A stretch of 64,000 nt of DNA from Stenotrophomonas maltophilia (GCF_006974125.1 NZ_CP037858.1:434001-498000); one strand, 5' to 3'; numbered from the stretch's first letter, positions 24,836 to 33,700 are shown. Made by a program: numbers and translations. The notes: generated by a model from the letters alone, not told the origin.

Positions 24836-25608
24836 GCACCGCCACACTGCTGCTGGAAGCACGCAGCCTGGCCATCGGCCATGCCGGCGTGGCACTGGGC
24901 GCGCCGTTTGCGCTGTCGGTACAGCCTGGCGAGGTGCTGTGCCTGCTTGGCCCGAACGGCTGTGGCAAGACGACTCTGTTCCGTACACTGCTAGGCCTGC
25001 TGCCTGCGGTGCACGGCGAGGTGGACCTGCAGGGCTCGCCGCTACGCGCGCATGATCGTGCCGCCCGCGCCCGCCGTATGGGCTATGTGCCACAGGCCGC
25101 GCCGTTGCCCTTCCCCTGGCGCGTGCGCGAGGTGGTCGCCATGGGCCGCGCCGCGCACCTGGGCCTGCTGGCGGCACCGGGTCGCGCTGATGAAGCCATC
25201 GCCGATGACTGCCTGCGCGAACTGGGCCTGCAGGCGCTGGCCGACCGCACCGTCACCACGCTCAGCGGTGGTGAGCGCCAACTGGTGCTGATCGCACGCG
25301 CACTGGCGCAGCAGGCGCAGTTGCTGATCATGGACGAACCCACCGCCAGCCTCGACTTCGGCAACCAGCTGCGCATCCTCGATACCGTGCGCCGCCTGGC
25401 CGATCGTGGCATCGGTGTGCTGCTGTCCACCCATCAACCGCAGCACGCGCTGCAGGTGGCCGACCGCATTGCGTTGATGTCCGCCGGCAGCCTGCAGGCG
25501 CTCGGCCCTGCCCGCGAGGTCGCAACGCCCGAACGCCTCGCCACCCTGTATGGCGTCGATGCCGCACGCGTCGCCGCCGCCCTGCCCGCTTCCGGAACTT
25601 CTACATGA
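24832..25608 (+). CDS. FepC/MolC-type ABC transporter ATPase
   Basis: 258 residues. Walker A GPNGCGKTTLFRTLLGLLPA, Q-loop VPQAAPLPFPW, signature LSGGERQLVLIARALAQQ, Walker B LLIMDEPTASLD and the switch His in LLSTHQPQHAL are all intact. It powers the permease encoded just upstream; the stop overlaps the methyltransferase start. Confidence 0.93.
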   Translation: MSTATLLLEARSLAIGHAGVALGAPFALSVQPGEVLCLLGPNGCGKTTLFRTLLGLLPAVHGEVDLQGSPLRAHDRAARARRMGYVPQAAPLPFPWRVREVVAMGRAAHLGLLAAPGRADEAIADDCLRELGLQALADRTVTTLSGGERQLVLIARALAQQAQLLIMDEPTASLDFGNQLRILDTVRRLADRGIGVLLSTHQPQHALQVADRIALMSAGSLQALGPAREVATPERLATLYGVDAARVAAALPASGTST

Positions 25609-26405
25609 GTACACCGCTACCGACCCCGATCGACCACAGCGCACGCTATCGCCAACACCTGCAGGCCTGTGGCTTCCAGGCCAAGCCGGCCAGTGCCTGG
25701 GACGCGCGTGCCGCACAGTCCAGCTGGAAGCGCCGTCACGACGACTACAGCGAGGCGTTCCTCGCCCGGCTTGATCTTTCCGGCGTGGCCACCGTGCTCG
25801 ACGTGGGCTGCGGCCCCGGGCTGCTGAGCCTGCCGATCGCCACGCAGGTCGGTCATGTGCATGCGCTCGACTACAGCACCGGCATGCTCGACGGCCTGCG
25901 TGCCGCCATCGCCCGCGACGGCGCTTCCAACGTCACGCCGTGGGCGCTGTCGTGGACCGACGACTGGCACGACGTGCCGCGCTGTGATCTGGCCATTGCC
26001 TCGCGCTCGCTGATGGTGGCGGATCTGGAGGCCGCGCTGCGCAGGCTGGATGCGCACGCCCGCCAGCGTGCCTGCATCACCTTCGCCACCGGTCCTCGGG
26101 CCGGCGTGCCGGAGTTGGCCGAGCTGCTTGGCCGTGATTGGGTGCCGATGCCCGACCACCGCTACCCGATCAACATGCTGCTGGACATGGGACGCGAGCC
26201 GCAGCTGGACTACCTGCCCGAGTCGGTGCGCGACGTCGCGCAGGATGCCGACGGCCTGGTGCGCCAGGCGGTGGAGCTGTTCGGTGCGTTGGATGCGGAT
26301 GAGGAAGCACGCGTACGTGCATGGCATGCGCGCTCGCCACAGCATCGTTTCGGCATGGCGCCGACGCGGCGCTGGGCGTTCATCCAGTGGGCGACGAACG
26401 GCTGA
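25605..26405 (+). CDS. Class I SAM-dependent methyltransferase
   Basis: 266 residues; the start overlaps the ATPase stop, so it belongs to the transport operon. The SAM motif I reads VLDVGCGPGLLSLPIA, motif II region VHALDYSTGMLDGL. An N-terminal helical extension of about 60 residues precedes the fold. It could methylate a molybdenum-binding small molecule or another target in metal uptake; there is no direct evidence for the substrate. Confidence 0.82.
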   Translation: MSTPLPTPIDHSARYRQHLQACGFQAKPASAWDARAAQSSWKRRHDDYSEAFLARLDLSGVATVLDVGCGPGLLSLPIATQVGHVHALDYSTGMLDGLRAAIARDGASNVTPWALSWTDDWHDVPRCDLAIASRSLMVADLEAALRRLDAHARQRACITFATGPRAGVPELAELLGRDWVPMPDHRYPINMLLDMGREPQLDYLPESVRDVAQDADGLVRQAVELFGALDADEEARVRAWHARSPQHRFGMAPTRRWAFIQWATNG

Positions 26406-26409
26406 ACCG

Positions 26410-26472
26410 GTAGCGCCGGCCGCGGGCTGGCTGCTCCCGATGTCGTGGTTGCCGGCCAGCGGCCGGCACTAC
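26410..26472. repeat. Inverted pair of GTAG (SMAG-like) elements
   Basis: GTAGCGCCGGCCGCGGGCTGGC at 26410-26431 faces an inverted GCCGGCCAGCGGCCGGCACTAC at 26451-26472. It separates the convergent methyltransferase and modC genes. Confidence 0.8.
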
Positions 26473-26481
26473 CATCACAGG

Positions 26482-27153
26482 TCAATTGCCAACGATGCGA
26501 CCATCCACTACACGCGCCACCTGCTGCCCAAACACGGCCACATCCTGCGGATCGTGGCTGATCAACAACAGCGGGATACCGGTCTTGTCCAGCACCGTCT
26601 CCAGCTCCTGGCGCAGGTGCTGGCGAAGATCATGGTCCAGCGCAGAGAACGGCTCATCCAACAGCAGAGCCTGCGGTTGCGTCACCAGGGCGCGCGCCAG
26701 TGCAGTGCGCTGGCGCTGGCCACCGGACACCTGGGAAGGCAGCAGATCGCCCACCGTGTCGATGCGGAATGCGTGCAACCACTGCTCCACCGCATCGAAG
26801 CGCTGACCGATCCGCGGATTCAACCACCCCTTCTCCAGACCGAACGCCACGTTCTGGCGCACGCTCAGGTGCGGAAACAGCGCGTAATCCTGGAACACGT
26901 AGCCCAACCGGCGGCACTGCGGCGGCAGATCCACACCGGTGGCCGCATCGAACAGGGTCTGTCCCTGCAGGCGCACATGGCCCTGGCCCGGCCGCAGCAG
27001 GCCGGCCACCGCCTTCAAGGTCAGGCTCTTGCCCGCGCCCGAGGGCCCGAACAGCACCACCTGGCGCTGCGTGCACTGCAGCGATACGTCCAACACGAAA
27101 TCCTGGCCGGCCGCCTGCAGGCGACGCTGCACCTGCAGGTCAAGCCACATCAC
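26482..27153 (-). CDS. modC: Molybdate ABC transporter ATPase ModC, short form without TOBE domain
   Basis: 223 residues; the usual ModC is about 350. Walker A FGPSGAGKSLTLKAVAGLLR, signature VSGGQRQRTALARAL and Walker B LLLDEPFSALD are intact, but the C-terminal molybdate-binding TOBE/Mop domain is absent. It would still energise ModB; regulation by internal molybdate through the ATPase (trans-inhibition) is probably missing. Its start overlaps the modB stop. Confidence 0.9.
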   Translation of the reverse strand: MMWLDLQVQRRLQAAGQDFVLDVSLQCTQRQVVLFGPSGAGKSLTLKAVAGLLRPGQGHVRLQGQTLFDAATGVDLPPQCRRLGYVFQDYALFPHLSVRQNVAFGLEKGWLNPRIGQRFDAVEQWLHAFRIDTVGDLLPSQVSGGQRQRTALARALVTQPQALLLDEPFSALDHDLRQHLRQELETVLDKTGIPLLLISHDPQDVAVFGQQVARVVDGRIVGN

Positions 27154-27823
27154 GCAGCTCCCGGCGACGTCCGCCCACCAGCCGTGCAGCCAGCAACAGA
27201 ATCACGATGCAGACCACCGAGGTCAGGATCACCAGCGCATTGGCCTTGCCGTCCTGGCCGGCCTGCACCGCCTCGTAGATGGCGATCGACAACGTCTGCG
27301 TTCGGCCCGGAATGCTGCCCGCCACCATCAACGTCGCGCCGAACTCGCCCATCGCGCGTGCGAACGCCAGCAGCAGGCCGGCGAGGATGCCGCGCCAGGC
27401 CAGCGGCAACGTGATGCGGAAGAACACCGCTGCTTCGGACACTCCAAGCGTACGCGCGGCCTGCTCCAGCTGACCATCCACTTCCTCGAACGCCGCGCGT
27501 GCCGGCTTGAACACGAGCGGCAGCGAAGCCACCGCCGCGGCGATCACCGCCGCCTGCCAGGTGAACACCAGGTTGATGCCGAACCACGACTGCAGCCACG
27601 CGCCGATCGGGCCGTTGCGACCGATCAGCACCAGCAGGTAATAGCCCAGCACCGTCGGTGGCAGCACCATCGGCAGGGTCAGCAGCGAATCCAGCAACTC
27701 ACGGCCGGGAAAGCGCCGCCGCGCCAGCAGCGCGCCCAGTGCCACGCCCAGCACCAGATTGATCGCGGTGGCCCAGCCGGCCACCTTCAGCGACAACCAC
27801 AGTGCGCTCCAGTCGAGATCCAT
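27150..27823 (-). CDS. modB: Molybdate ABC transporter permease ModB
   Basis: 224 residues (27823 start) with five to six membrane segments. The EAA loop reads EQAARTLGVSEAAVFFRITL, and GEFGATLMVAGSIPGRTQT is a ModB signature. It imports molybdate with ModA and ModC. Overlaps modC by 4 bases and follows modA by 3. Confidence 0.94.
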
Positions 27824-27826
27824 GCC

Positions 27827-28570
27827 TCAGGGATTGCCGAACCCGTGCTTGGCCAGGATCGCCTGGCCCTGTGCCGAACGCACGAAGGCGGTGAATCGCT
27901 TTGCTTCGCCGGGCTGCGCGCTGGCCTTGGTCACCGCCAGCGGATACGCAATGCGCCCCGCCACCGGCACCGCGAAGGCACGGCGCACCCGGTCGGGCAT
28001 CGCCTGTGCATCGGTGGCATAGACGAAGCCGGCGTCCACTTCGCCGCGCGCCACGTAATCCAGCGACTGGCGCACGTTCTGGGTGGTGATGGTCTTGCCC
28101 TGCACCGACGGCCACAGGCCCGCTGCTTCCAGCGCGCCCTTGGCATAGCGGCCGACCGGCACGCTGTCCGGGTTGCCCAGTGCGATGCGTTGCACGCCTG
28201 CACCGGCCAGGTCCTTCAAGGTACGTGGCGCAGCCTTGGCCTGCGGCGGCACCACCACCCACAGCGCATTCACTGCGAACACCTCGCGGGTACCGGCCGC
28301 CAGCAGGTCCTGCTGCTGGGCCTGGTCCATCGTGGCTTCGTCGGCCGACGCGAACACATCCACCGGCGCGCCGCGGCTGATCTGCTGCAGCAGTACGCCG
28401 GACGCGGCGAAGTTGAAGTCGACCTTGGTCCCCGGGTGCGCCTTCTCATAGGCGGCGCCCAGTTCGCGGAAGCTCTCGGTCAGGCTCGATGCCGCCGACA
28501 CCGTCAGGTCGGCCGCCCACGCCGGCACCGTGGCCAGCAGTCCCAGCAACAACAGTCCAGCTCGCTTCAT
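27827..28570 (-). CDS. modA: Periplasmic molybdate-binding protein ModA
   Basis: 247 residues from ATG 28570 with a signal peptide (MKRAGLLLLGLLATVPAWAA). Motifs LTVSAASSLTESFRELGAAY, NFAASGVLLQQI and GAPVDVFASADEATMDQAQQ are standard for ModA. It lies 19 bases after the FNR-type gene. No ModE palindrome was seen just upstream, unlike the TonB-dependent unit. Confidence 0.95.
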   Translation of the reverse strand: MKRAGLLLLGLLATVPAWAADLTVSAASSLTESFRELGAAYEKAHPGTKVDFNFAASGVLLQQISRGAPVDVFASADEATMDQAQQQDLLAAGTREVFAVNALWVVVPPQAKAAPRTLKDLAGAGVQRIALGNPDSVPVGRYAKGALEAAGLWPSVQGKTITTQNVRQSLDYVARGEVDAGFVYATDAQAMPDRVRRAFAVPVAGRIAYPLAVTKASAQPGEAKRFTAFVRSAQGQAILAKHGFGNP

Positions 28571-28589
28571 CGTCGGCTCCCGGCCAGGT

Positions 28590-29366
28590 TCAGTTCGGAT
28601 CGGATTCGTCGGCCACCGCCAGCGCCGCCAGGCGCTCGGGCTGCAGCAGCAGGATCTCACGCTGCTTCACCGCGATGATTCCATCATCGCTCAGGCGACG
28701 CAGCACGCGGCTGGCGGTTTCCGGCGCCATCCGCAGGTAATTGGCGATCTCGGTACGCGCCATCGTCAGGTTGAAGCGCGTGGCGGAAAAACCACGCCGC
28801 GCGTAACGCTCGGACATGTCCAGCAGGAACGCGGCCATGCGCTCTTCAGTACGGTGGTTGGCGGCCAGGGTAGCGACCTTGCCGATCTCCGCACTGAGCA
28901 GGCTGAACAGCTTGGCCTGCAGACCCGGCATGCGCGTGGCCAGCGAGCTCAGCTTGGGGAACGAGATGCGGCACAGGTGCACCGTATCCAGCGCCACCGC
29001 ATTGCAGGGGAAGCGCGAACCGTGGATCGCATTCAGGCCGATCACTTCGCCCGGCAGGCTGAAGCCCAGCACCTGCTCGTTGCCCTGGCTGTCATCGACG
29101 AAGGTCTTGACCATGCCCGCGCGCACCGCAGCAATCGAATCGAACGATTCGCCGGCGCGGAAGATGTAGTCACCTGCATGGAACGGACCGACATGGTCGA
29201 CCAGCACGTGCAGATCACCCAGTGCGGTCTTGTCGTAGCCCTGCGACATGCACGCGTCGGAAAACGCGCAGGTGCTGCAGAAGTGCAGCGCATCGCCGTC
29301 ATCGGCGGCGGCGGGGTTCGGTGTGGCCTGGCCGAGGCGGCCGTGCGAAGGCGGATTCGAAGACAT
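28590..29366 (-). CDS. fnr: FNR/ANR-type oxygen-sensing transcription factor
   Basis: 258 residues from ATG 29366. The N-terminal cysteines FCSTCAFSDACM and the internal Cys in RFPCNAVALD match the four ligands of the FNR [4Fe-4S] cluster. A cyclic-nucleotide-type beta roll follows and a helix-turn-helix with PETASRVLRR, whose E-x-x-S-R is the FNR DNA-recognition pattern (TTGAT-N4-ATCAA). It activates anaerobic genes when oxygen is absent. Boxes of this type occur at several units in the window. Confidence 0.95.
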   Translation of the reverse strand: MSSNPPSHGRLGQATPNPAAADDGDALHFCSTCAFSDACMSQGYDKTALGDLHVLVDHVGPFHAGDYIFRAGESFDSIAAVRAGMVKTFVDDSQGNEQVLGFSLPGEVIGLNAIHGSRFPCNAVALDTVHLCRISFPKLSSLATRMPGLQAKLFSLLSAEIGKVATLAANHRTEERMAAFLLDMSERYARRGFSATRFNLTMARTEIANYLRMAPETASRVLRRLSDDGIIAVKQREILLLQPERLAALAVADESDPN

Positions 29367-29377
29367 CGGGGCAAGAC

Positions 29378-30601
29378 TCAAGCGATGGCGGCCGCCGGCC
29401 GGAAGCATGCGGCCATCATACGCCACAGCAGCCGCCCTTCTTCGGCCAGCCGCAGTACGCGCCCATCCCAGTGTGCCCAGCCGCGCGCCAGCAACGGTGC
29501 CAATGCCGGCAGCTGCTCGGCGAAGCATTCTTCGAACGGTTCATCGTTGCGCCATTCGAAGGCAGCCGCATCGAGCGCGTGATCGCAGGCGATGCTCTGC
29601 GCCACCTCGGCCGCCAGTCGCTCGTCTTCGGACAGGATCAATCCGGCAGACACGCCCATGTGCCCAGCCTGCAGCCGCGCACGCCATTCGCCCAGTTCGT
29701 CCTCCAGGCGGTAGAACACCTCGCCGATCTGGCTGCAGGCGGACAGGCCAAGCCCGATGAAATCGCTGCGGTCGCGGCGTGGCGCGCCGGCCAGGTCACA
29801 ATGACGCTGGCCATCGCCCGGGCCATGCGGGTTGGGCAGGTCGCCGCGCTGATAGTGATCGCCACCGATCGGCTCGTAACCCGCTGCGCGCAGCAGGCGC
29901 CAGCTCTGCAGCCATCGTGCGGCCGAAGGATGTTCCGGCAGTGCGCACGGCGCCGGCAACAGGATGCGCTCGGGCGCTTCGGCCAGCACCTCATGCAGTC
30001 GTTCGATGAAGCCGGTGTCCTCGCTGCCGGGCACCCGCAACTGGTAGTAGCGCGCGGTAAAGCCGACCTGTCGCGCCTGCGCCAGCAGGGTCGGCCCGGG
30101 TGCATCGGCGCGATCGATCACGTTCAAACGGGTGCAGCCCACCGCACGCAGCTGCGCCGGTGACAGCGCACTACCCGCGTCCAGACGCACCTCCACCTGT
30201 GGCCGCGCCACCGTGCGCAGGTGCTGCGGCACCGCATCCAGCAGCTGGCCCAGCTGCGGCGGCGGCAGCGTCTCGGCCAGCCCCAGCTGCAGTACCATCG
30301 CCACTACCTCGCGATCTTCAGCCAGCGCGCCGGCCTGCAGGCGCAGGGCCAGCAGCAGGGTGTCCAGATACGCCTGCGCTGGCGCATCGCGTCCACCACG
30401 ACCAACCTGGAAGCCGAGCGTCAAGCCACGCGGGATCAGGTGCTCGTTGCTGGCGCGCACGGCGCCGCGCCACCCGCTTTCGCCAAAGCCGGTACTGAAC
30501 TGGTCAGCCGGCGGAAATAGCACGTGCCGGGGCTGCCGCAGCAATGCCGCCTGCAGCGCAGTGTCCTCGCTCTCGTCAACGTGGAAGCTCATGGCAGACA
30601 T
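29378..30601 (-). CDS. HemN-like protein lacking the radical-SAM cluster motif
   Basis: 407 residues, about HemN size. The N-terminal part (LFPPADQFSTGFGE) and C-terminal part (AAGYEPIGGDHYQRGDLP, DFIGLGLSACSQIG, ending RLLWRMMAACF) follow oxygen-independent coproporphyrinogen III oxidase. Where HemN has its CxxxCxxC cluster motif, this protein reads LTLGFQVGRGGRDAPAQAYL with no cysteine. It cannot carry out the radical-SAM reaction as such. It may bind porphyrin or serve as a regulator or haem-handling protein; unknown. Next upstream gene is narK; FNR starts 11 bases after its stop. Confidence 0.82.
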   Translation of the reverse strand: MSAMSFHVDESEDTALQAALLRQPRHVLFPPADQFSTGFGESGWRGAVRASNEHLIPRGLTLGFQVGRGGRDAPAQAYLDTLLLALRLQAGALAEDREVVAMVLQLGLAETLPPPQLGQLLDAVPQHLRTVARPQVEVRLDAGSALSPAQLRAVGCTRLNVIDRADAPGPTLLAQARQVGFTARYYQLRVPGSEDTGFIERLHEVLAEAPERILLPAPCALPEHPSAARWLQSWRLLRAAGYEPIGGDHYQRGDLPNPHGPGDGQRHCDLAGAPRRDRSDFIGLGLSACSQIGEVFYRLEDELGEWRARLQAGHMGVSAGLILSEDERLAAEVAQSIACDHALDAAAFEWRNDEPFEECFAEQLPALAPLLARGWAHWDGRVLRLAEEGRLLWRMMAACFRPAAAIA

Positions 30602-30627
30602 CTTCGGGCGTTCCTCTTCGCGTGGCC

Positions 30628-30641
30628 CTGATTGAAATCAA
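30628..30641. promoter_or_regulatory. FNR/ANR-type box before the HemN-like gene
   Basis: CTGAT-TGAA-ATCAA, 9 of 10 matches to the FNR consensus. Its centre is only about 33 bases before the annotated ATG, so either the start is slightly downstream (ATG 30592), the leader is very short, or the site represses. Confidence 0.6.
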
Positions 30642-30664
30642 GCGTGGCGCATCTGATGGTTCCT

Positions 30665-30726
30665 GCCGGCCAGCGGCCGGCACTACCCTTTCATCCACCA
30701 CTCGGTAGTACCGGCCGTTGGCCGGC
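30665..30726. repeat. Inverted pair of GTAG (SMAG-like) elements
   Basis: GCCGGCCAGCGGCCGGCACTAC at 30665-30686 and GTAGTACCGGCCGTTGGCCGGC at 30705-30726, a tail-to-tail pair between narK and the HemN-like gene. It could weaken or end read-through from narK. Confidence 0.8.
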
Positions 30727-30734
30727 AGCACCCT

Positions 30735-32066
30735 TCACCCGCCACGCACCCGCTCGGCGGCAGCCGCATCGATGGCTTCGGGCAGATCGGTTTCGCGGTC
30801 GATCTGCGGGAAGTGGCGGCGTTCCATGCGACGGATCGCGAAGTGCATCCATGCCAGCGCAGCCGCCACCAGCACGAACAGCAGCATGAAGCAGCTGCTC
30901 CAGATGCCCACTGCATCGTTCAACGCGCCGAACACGATCGGCAGGATGAAGCCACCCAGGCCACCGATCATGCCGACCACGCCGCCCACGGCACCCACGT
31001 GCTTCGGGTAGTACACCGGAATGTGCTTGTAGACCGCGGCCTTGCCCAGCGACATGAAGAAGCCAAGCACGAACACCAGCACGGTGAACATCACCACGCC
31101 GATGGCCAGATGGAAGTGGATCGGGCCATGGATACCCTTCACCACATACTCGGTATCCGGGTAGGCCAGCAGGAAGGTGCAGATGGCCGACACGCCGAAG
31201 GTCCAGTACATCACCCGGCGCGCGCCCATCCGGTCCGACATCCAGCCACCCACCACCCGGAACAGGCTGGCCGGAATCGAATAGCACGCCGCCAGCATGC
31301 CGGCGTGGCCCACGTCCATGCCATAGGCGCCCACCAGGTAGTGCGGCAGCCACAACGCCAGCGCCACGAAGCCGCCAAACACGAAGAAGTAGTACAGCGA
31401 GAACCGCCAGACCTGCAGGTTCTTCAGCGGTGCCATCTGCTCGGCAAACGGCACCGGCTTCACGCCTTCGCGGCGGCGCTGCTCCAGCGACGGATCTTCC
31501 TTGCTGAAGAGGAAGAACAGCACCGCAGTAACCGCCAGCGCAACGGCCCAGACCTTGGCAACCATGGTCCAGCCGGCCGCCACCATCACCAGCGGCGCCA
31601 GCAGCTTGGTCACCGCCGAGCCGATGTTGCCGGCACCGAAGATGCCCAGTGCGGTGCCCTGCTTGCTGGCCGGGAACCACTTCGACACGTAGGCCACGCC
31701 CACCGAGAAGTTGCCGCCGGCGATGCCCACGCACAGCGCGGCAATCAGGAACTGGGTGTAGGTCTGCGCATAGGTCAGCATCCAGGTGGCCACTGCGCCA
31801 CACAGCATCACCAGCACCATCACCTTGCGGCCACCGAACTGGTCGGACCAGATGCCGAGGAAGACGCGGCTGACCGAACCGGTCAGCACCGGCGTGGCGA
31901 TCAACAGGCCGAACTGGGTGTCATTCAAGCCGAGCTGTTGACTGATCTGGATGCCGATGATCGAAAAGATCATCCACACCGCAAAGCACACGGTGAAGGC
32001 GAACGTGCTCAGCCACAGCGCACGTTGCTGCTGCCCGGCGCTGGCGGGGGCAAGAGCCTGGTTCAT
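30735..32066 (-). CDS. narK: Nitrate/nitrite transporter NarK (NarK1-like)
   Basis: 443 residues, twelve membrane segments of the major facilitator family. Signatures: RVFLGIWSDQFGGRKVMVLV, GIAGGNFSVGVAYVSKWFPA and FGAGNIGSAVTKLLAPLV, which are typical nitrate-signature motifs of NarK/NasA. It probably imports nitrate with protons. It lies after the parvulin gene, downstream of narI. A second, different narK is at the head of the operon, as in P. aeruginosa narK1K2. Confidence 0.93.
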   Translation of the reverse strand: MNQALAPASAGQQQRALWLSTFAFTVCFAVWMIFSIIGIQISQQLGLNDTQFGLLIATPVLTGSVSRVFLGIWSDQFGGRKVMVLVMLCGAVATWMLTYAQTYTQFLIAALCVGIAGGNFSVGVAYVSKWFPASKQGTALGIFGAGNIGSAVTKLLAPLVMVAAGWTMVAKVWAVALAVTAVLFFLFSKEDPSLEQRRREGVKPVPFAEQMAPLKNLQVWRFSLYYFFVFGGFVALALWLPHYLVGAYGMDVGHAGMLAACYSIPASLFRVVGGWMSDRMGARRVMYWTFGVSAICTFLLAYPDTEYVVKGIHGPIHFHLAIGVVMFTVLVFVLGFFMSLGKAAVYKHIPVYYPKHVGAVGGVVGMIGGLGGFILPIVFGALNDAVGIWSSCFMLLFVLVAAALAWMHFAIRRMERRHFPQIDRETDLPEAIDAAAAERVRGG

Positions 32067-32089
32067 GAATTTTCCTCGTTCAGGGGGGT

Positions 32090-32989
32090 TCAGCCGATAT
32101 CCGCTTCGGCTTCGATCTCATCCAGCCCGCGCACCGGGTAGCGCTCCTGCAGCTGCAGCGGGTAGGCCTGCACCTCGCGCTGCCGCACCTGCAATTCCAG
32201 GTAGTCACGCAGCTGCGGCAACACGGCCTCGAACGGCTGCGGCTGGCCTTCCTCGCGGGCATCGACGCAGACCACGTGGTAGCCCCAGCGCGATTCCACC
32301 GGGAAGCCGGCCAGGCCCTCGCGCAGGCGGAACACCTGTCGGTCGAACTCCGGCGTGGTCTGCCCACGCTGCAGCCAGCCCAGGTCACCGCCTTCGCTGC
32401 TGGATGGGCAGCGTGAATGGCGCAGGGCGAAATCGGCGAACAGGTGCGGCGACTCCTTCAGCAGCCCGACCAGCCGCTCACCCTCGGTACGTGCGGCGAA
32501 GCGCCCGGCCACGTCGTCGGCCGGCGCGGCCAGCAGGATATGGCGCAGACGCACGCGGTCGGGAGAGCGGAAGCGCTCCGGGTTCTGCTCGAAGTAGCGG
32601 CGGCAGTCTTCATCGGTCGGCACGCGGTCTTCGATCGCGTCTTCCAGCAGTTGCTGGATCAGCACTTCCTCGTCGCTTACCCGGTTGCCGTCCGGCGCCT
32701 GCAGACCCAACCGCTGCGCTTCCAGCCGCAGCAGCTCGCGCACCACCAGTGCACGCGCCGCCTCGGCCCGTGACTGTTCCGGGCGCATCGCCCGGTGGTG
32801 CTGCATCTCGCGGGCGATGTCAGCCTCGCTGATCGCGGTCTCGTCCACGAACAGCCGGCACGGTGCCGGCTGCCCGAGCGAGCGTGGCCCCTGCGCTGGC
32901 GCGTCATGGTGATGCGAATGCGCCTCGGCGGGAACCGGTGCGGCGGAGTCGATCACGGTGATCGGCAGGAATTTCGGCAGGCTGCCCAT
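32090..32989 (-). CDS. Parvulin-type peptidyl-prolyl isomerase of the nar cluster
   Basis: 299 residues. An N-terminal section with AEAHSHHHDAP is followed by a SurA/NifM-like helical part and a parvulin domain (VRLRHILLAAPADD, FADFALRHSRCPSSSEGGDL, GWLQRG). No signal peptide is evident, so it likely acts in the cytoplasm. It lies 3 bases after narI, the same place as PA3871 in P. aeruginosa, and may help fold or mature nitrate reductase. Its exact client is unknown. Confidence 0.88.
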   Translation of the reverse strand: MGSLPKFLPITVIDSAAPVPAEAHSHHHDAPAQGPRSLGQPAPCRLFVDETAISEADIAREMQHHRAMRPEQSRAEAARALVVRELLRLEAQRLGLQAPDGNRVSDEEVLIQQLLEDAIEDRVPTDEDCRRYFEQNPERFRSPDRVRLRHILLAAPADDVAGRFAARTEGERLVGLLKESPHLFADFALRHSRCPSSSEGGDLGWLQRGQTTPEFDRQVFRLREGLAGFPVESRWGYHVVCVDAREEGQPQPFEAVLPQLRDYLELQVRQREVQAYPLQLQERYPVRGLDEIEAEADIG

Positions 32990-32992
32990 GGC

Positions 32993-33700
32993 TTACTCCC
33001 GCGGACCGTAGCGCAGCGTGGCCTGGCGGCGGCGCACCACCTGGTAGGGCCGCCACAGGTAGCTGATCGGAATGCTCCACACGTGCACCAGGCGGGTGAA
33101 CGGCGCGATCAGGAACAGGGTCAGGCCCAGGAAGATATGCATCTTGTAGACCCAGCTGACGCCCTCGATGTAGTCAGCGGCACCGGCGCGGAAGGTCACG
33201 ATGTGCTGCGCCCACTCGGCCAGCTGCACCATCACCCCGCCGTCCAGGTGGCCGGACGAGACGCGGATGCTGTACAGGCCCAGGCACAGCTGGGCGAACA
33301 GCAGCACCAGCACCAGGGTGTCACCGAAGCTGCCGGTAGCCCGCACGCGCGCGTTGAACAGGCGACGTACCAGCAGGATGCTGATGCCGATGAAGCACAG
33401 TGCGCCGAACACACCGCCGACCACCATCGCCAGCATCTGCTTCTGCGACGAGGTGATGAAGTGCTCGTACACCGCGTGCGGAGTCAGCAGGCCGACCAGG
33501 TGGCCACCGAGGATGGCCAGGATGCCGATGTGGAAACAGTTGCTGCCGATCCGCATGCCCTTGTCCGACAGCATCTGGCTGGAGCCGGTGCGCCAGGTGT
33601 ACATGGCCTTGTCATAGCGGGCCCAGCTGCCGATCAGCAGCACCGCCACGGCGATGTACGGGTAGTACTGGAAGGCGAATTGATGCAGGGAGTAACTCAT
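32993..33700 (-). CDS. narI: Respiratory nitrate reductase gamma subunit NarI
   Basis: 235 residues from ATG 33700, overlapping the narJ stop. Five membrane segments carry the haem b ligands (His residues in FHIGILAILGGHLVGLL and in YKMHIFLGLTLFLIAPFTRL). It oxidises quinol at the periplasmic face and passes electrons to NarH. Size and motifs are normal. Confidence 0.96.
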   Translation of the reverse strand: MSYSLHQFAFQYYPYIAVAVLLIGSWARYDKAMYTWRTGSSQMLSDKGMRIGSNCFHIGILAILGGHLVGLLTPHAVYEHFITSSQKQMLAMVVGGVFGALCFIGISILLVRRLFNARVRATGSFGDTLVLVLLFAQLCLGLYSIRVSSGHLDGGVMVQLAEWAQHIVTFRAGAADYIEGVSWVYKMHIFLGLTLFLIAPFTRLVHVWSIPISYLWRPYQVVRRRQATLRYGPRE

